DNA of 35,872 bases from Planctomycetota bacterium. GTDB taxonomy: Bacteria > Planctomycetota > UBA1135 > GCA-002748355. The translations under genes were made by a program, and so were the position numbers. Within the stretch, counting starts at the first letter, position 1, and each line of letters starts with the position of its first letter. Where the stretch lies: contig JAJRTL010000166.1 in assembly GCA_024278315.1 (NCBI GenBank), positions 1 through 35,872 on the forward strand. Direction: 5' to 3'. Of this stretch, positions 31,662 through 35,872 are shown piece after piece. The notes under the pieces were generated by a model. The model saw only the letters and a program-made list of their open reading frames with translations, was not told the DNA's origin and did not search any database.

Positions 31662-32930
31662 ATGTCGGAGAGTTTCGGTGGTCGAACCAGGCGCGGATTC
31701 GGATATCTGGCCGCATTGCGCCTCCTGGGCCTCTTGCTGCAGGTCCTGCTGCTACGTCTCGTTGGCAACGCGCTTCCAGAACGGGAGCTGACTGCCTACC
31801 TGTTGGGGATCCCTCTCCTGGCGCTCAGCGGAGTGCTGGGCACGGCGGGGTTCCTGCCCCCTCTGCTCCGGCGCATGGCCCAGGAGGGCGAGTCCACTGC
31901 CTTTGCCCGCTCCATCGGTCCCGCCTGTCGGAGGGGCGCCACCGCTGGCATCCTCTTTCTCGCGATGGCACTCACCTTCGACATCGCGCCCTTGCCCGCC
32001 CTGGCCCTGGCCCTGATGCACCTGCTCCTGCCCCTGCACCTGGCGGCCGCCCCCGAACTCCTCCACGGACGCACGCGGCTCCTGGCTCGGGCAGAATTTC
32101 TGGCACGGTTGACGACGGTGGCGGCCTTTGCAGCCCTTGCCCTGGCGGACACGCAGGTGGCCTGGCCCTGGCTCCTCTGCTGGTGGATGGGCACACTCCT
32201 GCCGTCCCTCCTCCTCTGGGGCCAGCTCGGACTTGGCCAACGCCCACGCTTGCGCCTCATCCATCATCTCAGGAACGATGCCCCTGCGAGTCGTCCGCCC
32301 CACGCCGAACGCCTCGTCGCTCTCGGTGATGTCCTGCGCCTGGCTTGGATGGAGGGGATCCACCCGGTTCTCCGCTTGATGGTGGGCCCCATGGGCTATC
32401 TGGGTTTCGGGGCCGCCATCCGTGTCCACCGGGTCGGAATGATCCTGCCCGCAGCTCTCGCCACAACGGTCCAAGGTCCCCTCTCGAAGGGCAACGAGGC
32501 AGGGCAACGCCGCCAACTCCTCCGCATCCTGCCGGTGTGGATGATTCTGGGCCTCATCGGCACGGGCCTCGGACTCCTCCTGGCTCCGATGATCCTGGAG
32601 TTCCTGTTCCCGCGGCTCTCCGGTTCGAGTCAGGTCGCGGCCCTGGCTTCGTTACGTCTCCTCATGGCAACCTGGCCCGCGCTCTTCGGTGCAGGCCTCT
32701 GCCTCCCCTTCCTTCTCGCCCGAGGCCGCGAGCGCCAGGTCGCCATCGTGTCTGCCATCGCGCTGGCGCTCTGTTTCACGGTCTTCTTCGCCCTCCTGCA
32801 GGGACTCGGACCGGTCTCAGCGGCCTGGGCCCTCCTCTGGACGGAGTACTTCGTCTTCCTTGCCACCTTCGCCCTCGTCCTCTCCCCCCGGAGCTGCCGC
32901 GTCGATTCCGCAAAGCGGCTCCATCCATGA
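31662..32930 (+). CDS. Polysaccharide flippase (Wzx/MATE-like, MOP superfamily)
   Basis: 422 residues from ATG 31662 (ACAGGG just upstream; a GTG at 31629 is possible). There are about 12 membrane helices. The N-terminus (YLAALRLLGLLLQVLLLRLV) and the paired-helix repeat are typical of flippases that move lipid-linked sugar repeat units across the inner membrane. The central arginine-rich cytoplasmic loop (RLRLIHHLRNDAP) is also usual. I cannot separate it from a lipid II flippase by sequence alone, but three glycosyltransferases follow, which favours exopolysaccharide, O-antigen or capsule. The gene ends in an ATGA overlap with the first glycosyltransferase. Confidence 0.8.
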   Translation: MSESFGGRTRRGFGYLAALRLLGLLLQVLLLRLVGNALPERELTAYLLGIPLLALSGVLGTAGFLPPLLRRMAQEGESTAFARSIGPACRRGATAGILFLAMALTFDIAPLPALALALMHLLLPLHLAAAPELLHGRTRLLARAEFLARLTTVAAFAALALADTQVAWPWLLCWWMGTLLPSLLLWGQLGLGQRPRLRLIHHLRNDAPASRPPHAERLVALGDVLRLAWMEGIHPVLRLMVGPMGYLGFGAAIRVHRVGMILPAALATTVQGPLSKGNEAGQRRQLLRILPVWMILGLIGTGLGLLLAPMILEFLFPRLSGSSQVAALASLRLLMATWPALFGAGLCLPFLLARGRERQVAIVSAIALALCFTVFFALLQGLGPVSAAWALLWTEYFVFLATFALVLSPRSCRVDSAKRLHP

Positions 32931-34057
32931 AGATCGCCCTCGACTACCGACCGGCCCTCTTCTCACGCTCGGGCATCGCCCGAGCCGTGCGCGAGCTGGC
33001 CCGCGCCTTGGCGCTGCACGAAACAGGCCTGTCGCTGCATCTCTTCGGACACGCGCTAAAAAAAGCGCGCTTTGCGGAGACACCAGAGGGGTCCAGGCTC
33101 CATCGCAGCCGCGTACCGGGACGGGCTCTGCCGATGCTGCAGCGATTGGGCTGGGACGCAGCACGGCTCTCCGGAGGTAGCAGCCTCTTCCACTGGACCG
33201 ACTACGTGTACCCCCCGGTCGGCCCACGCACGCCTGTCGTCCAGACCGTGCATGACCTGGCCTTCCTCTCCGACCCGAAGTTCCATGGAGCCCAGCAGAG
33301 CCAGATCCTGCGAGCTCGCTTTGAGAAGGCCTTGTCCCGCGCCGATGGCATCATCTGCCCGAGCGCAGCAACGGAGCGGGATCTGAGGGCGCACTATCCC
33401 GACCTGGCCCCCATCCATGTCATTCCCTACGGCGTGGATCATGTGGCCCGTCACGAGTGTGACGCAAGCGCAGGAAGAAACCGCGCTGCGACTCTCCTCC
33501 AGAGCGAAGCGCCCTACCTGCTCTCACTCGGAACGATGGAGCCACGCAAGAACCATGCAACCCTCTTGCAAGCCTGGCACGAACTTCCGACGCCTCGCCC
33601 TCCACTTCTCCTTGTTGGAGCCCCCGGGTGGGAGACAGCGCAACTGCAGTGCGACCTCACGAAGGTCCAGGAGGGGCTGGCTTGGACGGGCGAAATCAGC
33701 GATGCTCACCTCTTCGATCTCATGGCAGGGGCACGCGCCCTCGTCTACCCCTCGAGCCTCGAAGGATTCGGCTTTCCTCCCATGGAAGCACAGGAACTAG
33801 GCATTCCACCTCTCGTAGGTGATTGCAGTGCTCTGCGTGAGCATCTAGGTGAGGCAGCTCTCTTCGTGGATGGTCGCAGCACCAGCGTGCTCCGCACCGC
33901 CATCCAACGCATCATGGAGGACGAGTCTCTTCGTTCGCATATCCTGAATGCCTGGAGGAGCCGTCGTCACAGGTTCACCTGGAAGGCTTGTGCGAGTGCG
34001 CACAGGGAGGTCTACGAATCCATGCACGAGAGCGGTAGGAGGTCGAAGCTGACATGA
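32927..34057 (+). CDS. Glycosyltransferase, GT4-type
   Basis: 376 residues from ATG 32927, overlapping the flippase stop as ATGA; the frame is open upstream but the extra part lies inside the flippase gene. GT-B fold features: N-terminus MKIALDYRPALFSRSGIAR, nucleotide-sugar side GTMEPRKNHATLLQAW, and the retaining-enzyme signature near the C-terminus, PSSLEGFGFPPMEAQELGIP (E-x7-E). It adds a sugar from a nucleotide donor to a growing glycan on the cytoplasmic membrane face. Donor and acceptor cannot be told. The stop overlaps the next start as ATGA. Confidence 0.93.
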   Translation: MKIALDYRPALFSRSGIARAVRELARALALHETGLSLHLFGHALKKARFAETPEGSRLHRSRVPGRALPMLQRLGWDAARLSGGSSLFHWTDYVYPPVGPRTPVVQTVHDLAFLSDPKFHGAQQSQILRARFEKALSRADGIICPSAATERDLRAHYPDLAPIHVIPYGVDHVARHECDASAGRNRAATLLQSEAPYLLSLGTMEPRKNHATLLQAWHELPTPRPPLLLVGAPGWETAQLQCDLTKVQEGLAWTGEISDAHLFDLMAGARALVYPSSLEGFGFPPMEAQELGIPPLVGDCSALREHLGEAALFVDGRSTSVLRTAIQRIMEDESLRSHILNAWRSRRHRFTWKACASAHREVYESMHESGRRSKLT

Positions 34058-35145
34058 GGATCGCCTTCGACGGTTCCTGTCTGATCACCAAACGGCCCAC
34101 GGGTGTCGAACTCTCCTTCTTGCGTACCCTGCGGGCCTACGCGCGCCTGCGTCCGGAGGACAAGATCTTTCTCTTCCATCCTCGAAGCCACGACATCCAT
34201 GGGCTACCGCTCAACACGCGGCCTCTCGATCTGCCTGCGGGCCCACCGGCGCTGTGGAGGCGGTACTGGATGCCCGGACAGCTCAAGCACTGGCAGATCG
34301 ACCTCCTCCTGAGTCCGACGACAGCCCTCCCCGCAAAAAGTCCCTGCCCCTGCATCGCCACGGTCCACGAGATCCCCTCCTTTCATTCGGGTGCCGAAGA
34401 GATCGGACCTGCGTCGCTGCGACATCGTAGAGCTCGTTCCCTCCTCGCAGACCGTGCGGCGCTGGTCATCGTCCCCTCGGCAGTCACGGCCCGCGATCTC
34501 TTACGCGAACGTCCCTCCCTGAAAGACCGCATCCGCATCCTTCCCCAGCCCTTGGACCCGGCTTTCCTCGAAGCAACCCCGGCCGAGGGTCCCGGTCGCG
34601 GATTCTTGTTCATCGGCATGGATCGTCAACGCAAGAACCTCGCACGCCTCTTCGGGGCTTGGACCCACCTGGACGAGAACACGCGCAAGGGCGAAGACCT
34701 GACCTGGATCGGCGCACCACGTGGTCGACGAGCACGGCCTGGACTGCGCTTCCTGCCACCCTGTTCCATCGAAGATCTCATGAGCGAGATCCGCCAATGC
34801 CGGGCTCTCCTTCTGCCCTCGCTCTCCGAGGGATTCGGGCTCCCCGTCTTCGAGGCTCTCGCGATGGGGCGGCCTTTCCTGGCCAGCAAGGGGTCGGTAC
34901 ATGAGGAACTCCTGGGTGAACTCGATCCCCCCCCCGGTCTGTTCGTCGATCCGCGGAACGAGTCCAGTATCTCGGAGGCACTGCGGACTCTGCTCCACGA
35001 CGAGGGGTTCGCCATCCATGCGCAGCAACACGGCCGCGACACGGTCTCTCGCATGAGTCCTGATGCCACAGCCATGGGCTGGCATCGACTGGCCCAGGAG
35101 ATCACACGCGAGAGCAACGAGGATCGGCAACAGGGCCACGAGTGA
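34054..35145 (+). CDS. Glycosyltransferase, GT4-type
   Basis: 363 residues from ATG 34054, overlapping the previous stop by four bases. It resembles its neighbour in layout: N-terminus MRIAFDGSCLITKRPTGVEL, acceptor-side IATVHEIPSFHSGAEE, donor-side FLFIGMDRQRKNLARLFGAW and the signature PSLSEGFGLPVFEALAMGRP (E-x7-E). It has the LITKRPTGVE variant of the usual glycine-rich opening. It is likely the next step in building the same surface glycan. Donor and acceptor unknown. It ends in a GTGA overlap with the third glycosyltransferase. Confidence 0.92.
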   Translation: MRIAFDGSCLITKRPTGVELSFLRTLRAYARLRPEDKIFLFHPRSHDIHGLPLNTRPLDLPAGPPALWRRYWMPGQLKHWQIDLLLSPTTALPAKSPCPCIATVHEIPSFHSGAEEIGPASLRHRRARSLLADRAALVIVPSAVTARDLLRERPSLKDRIRILPQPLDPAFLEATPAEGPGRGFLFIGMDRQRKNLARLFGAWTHLDENTRKGEDLTWIGAPRGRRARPGLRFLPPCSIEDLMSEIRQCRALLLPSLSEGFGLPVFEALAMGRPFLASKGSVHEELLGELDPPPGLFVDPRNESSISEALRTLLHDEGFAIHAQQHGRDTVSRMSPDATAMGWHRLAQEITRESNEDRQQGHE

Positions 35146-35872
35146 GGTCCTTGCGCATTGCTGTCCAAGCCTGGCTGGATTGGCGTGAGCCTTCCGGTGC
35201 ACGCACGCGGCTGCGCGGACTCCTCGCAGCCGTGGCCGATCTTCCCGAAAGTGCTGAGCACGAGATCCACCTCCTCGGAAGCCACGATAGTGACCCCTTC
35301 CTTGAAGGGCTCTGCTCTTCACACGCCCATCTCCACTGGCACGAGCTCTTTCCCAAGGGCAAGGGAAGTCTTTCCCGAACGCTGAACGAAAGCAGATGGC
35401 TTCCTGCAAACCTCCAGAGGCTCGGAGTGGACCTGCTCGACGTCGCGACCCTCCCCCTGCCAAGAGTCACAGTGCCCATTTGCCTGACGATCCACGATTT
35501 GCGTGACCTGGGCACGTACGCGCGCGGGCTGCGCCGTTTCGCGATCCACCAGGCACTCGAAGAAGCCGTCCAGTCGACCAGCCGCATCGTCGTCCCGAGC
35601 TCCGCAGTGGCCCAAGAGCTGCGCCTGCGCCTGCCGCGCTCCCGTGGCCGCGTGCTCGTGGTTCCGCCAGCGCTGGATCCAGAGCCCTTCCGATCTGCGC
35701 CTCCCTGGGCAGGGCTTTCCACTCCCTACTTCCTCCATCTGGGGCGCCCGGAGCCACGCAAGAACCTGCCCTTCCTGATCCGCGTCCACCAGCGCGCCCT
35801 TGCCGCGGATCCCGACATTCCCACCTTGGTCCTGGCTGGCCCGGGTCTGGCGCGGGACAGGCTCCCCCCCAC
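35142..35872 (+). CDS. Glycosyltransferase, GT4-type (3' end outside window)
   Basis: At least 243 residues, cut off by the window edge. The start is GTG 35142, overlapping the previous TGA as GTGA. It opens with a signature like its neighbours (MRSLRIAVQAWLDWREPSGA). Then come VPICLTIHDLRDLGTYARGL, RIVVPSSAVAQELRLRL and the donor-side hinge FLHLGRPEPRKNLPFL. The retaining E-x7-E motif should lie past the end. It is the third glycosyltransferase in a row, so a glycan of at least three transfer steps is likely. Confidence 0.88.
   Translation, partial: MRSLRIAVQAWLDWREPSGARTRLRGLLAAVADLPESAEHEIHLLGSHDSDPFLEGLCSSHAHLHWHELFPKGKGSLSRTLNESRWLPANLQRLGVDLLDVATLPLPRVTVPICLTIHDLRDLGTYARGLRRFAIHQALEEAVQSTSRIVVPSSAVAQELRLRLPRSRGRVLVVPPALDPEPFRSAPPWAGLSTPYFLHLGRPEPRKNLPFLIRVHQRALAADPDIPTLVLAGPGLARDRLPP

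Noticed and set aside
1-35872. Mobile element or prophage boundary
   Set aside because: No integrase, transposase, target-site duplication or att-like repeat was seen; the tRNA-Leu is intact with no partial copy found nearby.

Overview
The window is GC-rich bacterial chromosomal DNA, about 36 kb, densely coded on both strands, with no phage, transposase, CRISPR or rRNA signal. The best guess for the host is a Planctomycetota-like (PVC group) bacterium. The reasons are a secreted sulfatase paired with a GH95 fucosidase, many large exported proteins without a recognised family, a protein resembling a planctomycete PGLGH-motif membrane family, and frequent TTG/GTG starts. This is inference from gene content; no marker gene for phylogeny is present.

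Layout. (1) 1-3579: three tightly packed + strand genes for coiled-coil proteins; the middle one is a DUF6384-type membrane protein and the last ends in a Gly/Ser/Phe repeat tail. (2) 3655-5335: dprA, whose start codon lies inside a 9-bp inverted repeat, then a DUF6883 gene broken by a TAA at codon 7, then its usual DUF4926 partner. (3) 5398-9266: a two-gene unit for sulfated fucan or fucoside breakdown (GH95 plus sulfatase). (4) 9288-13295, minus strand: leucine-dehydrogenase family enzyme, hotdog acyl-CoA thioesterase, a PGLGH membrane protein, a 62-residue membrane protein and a long FabH-like ketosynthase, a set suggestive of branched acyl or lipid metabolism. (5) 13561-18035, + strand: two probable lipoproteins and a large low-complexity/TPR exported protein.

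(6) 18042-23676, minus strand: a SirB1-like protein, a secreted protein of unknown function, a small membrane-anchored protein, tRNA-Leu(GAG) with a strong terminator, and a 694-residue membrane-anchored unknown. (7) 23817-27826, + strand: class I aminotransferase, an OB-fold/DnaQ-like exonuclease fusion overlapping it, and a sodium:solute symporter. (8) 27844-31565, minus strand: an HD-domain phosphohydrolase (SAMHD1/YwfO type), a small membrane protein and a membrane-anchored protein with carboxypeptidase-regulatory-like domains. (9) 31662-35872, + strand: a polysaccharide flippase and three consecutive GT4-type glycosyltransferases, each overlapping the previous gene by 4 bases. The last runs off the window, so a surface polysaccharide locus continues to the right.

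Most work-together statements rest on gene order and overlap. The items most worth following are the DUF6384 cassette, the DUF6883 nonsense codon, the start-codon hairpins at dprA and the HD gene, the RSAP-repeat/TPR protein and the OB-exonuclease fusion.
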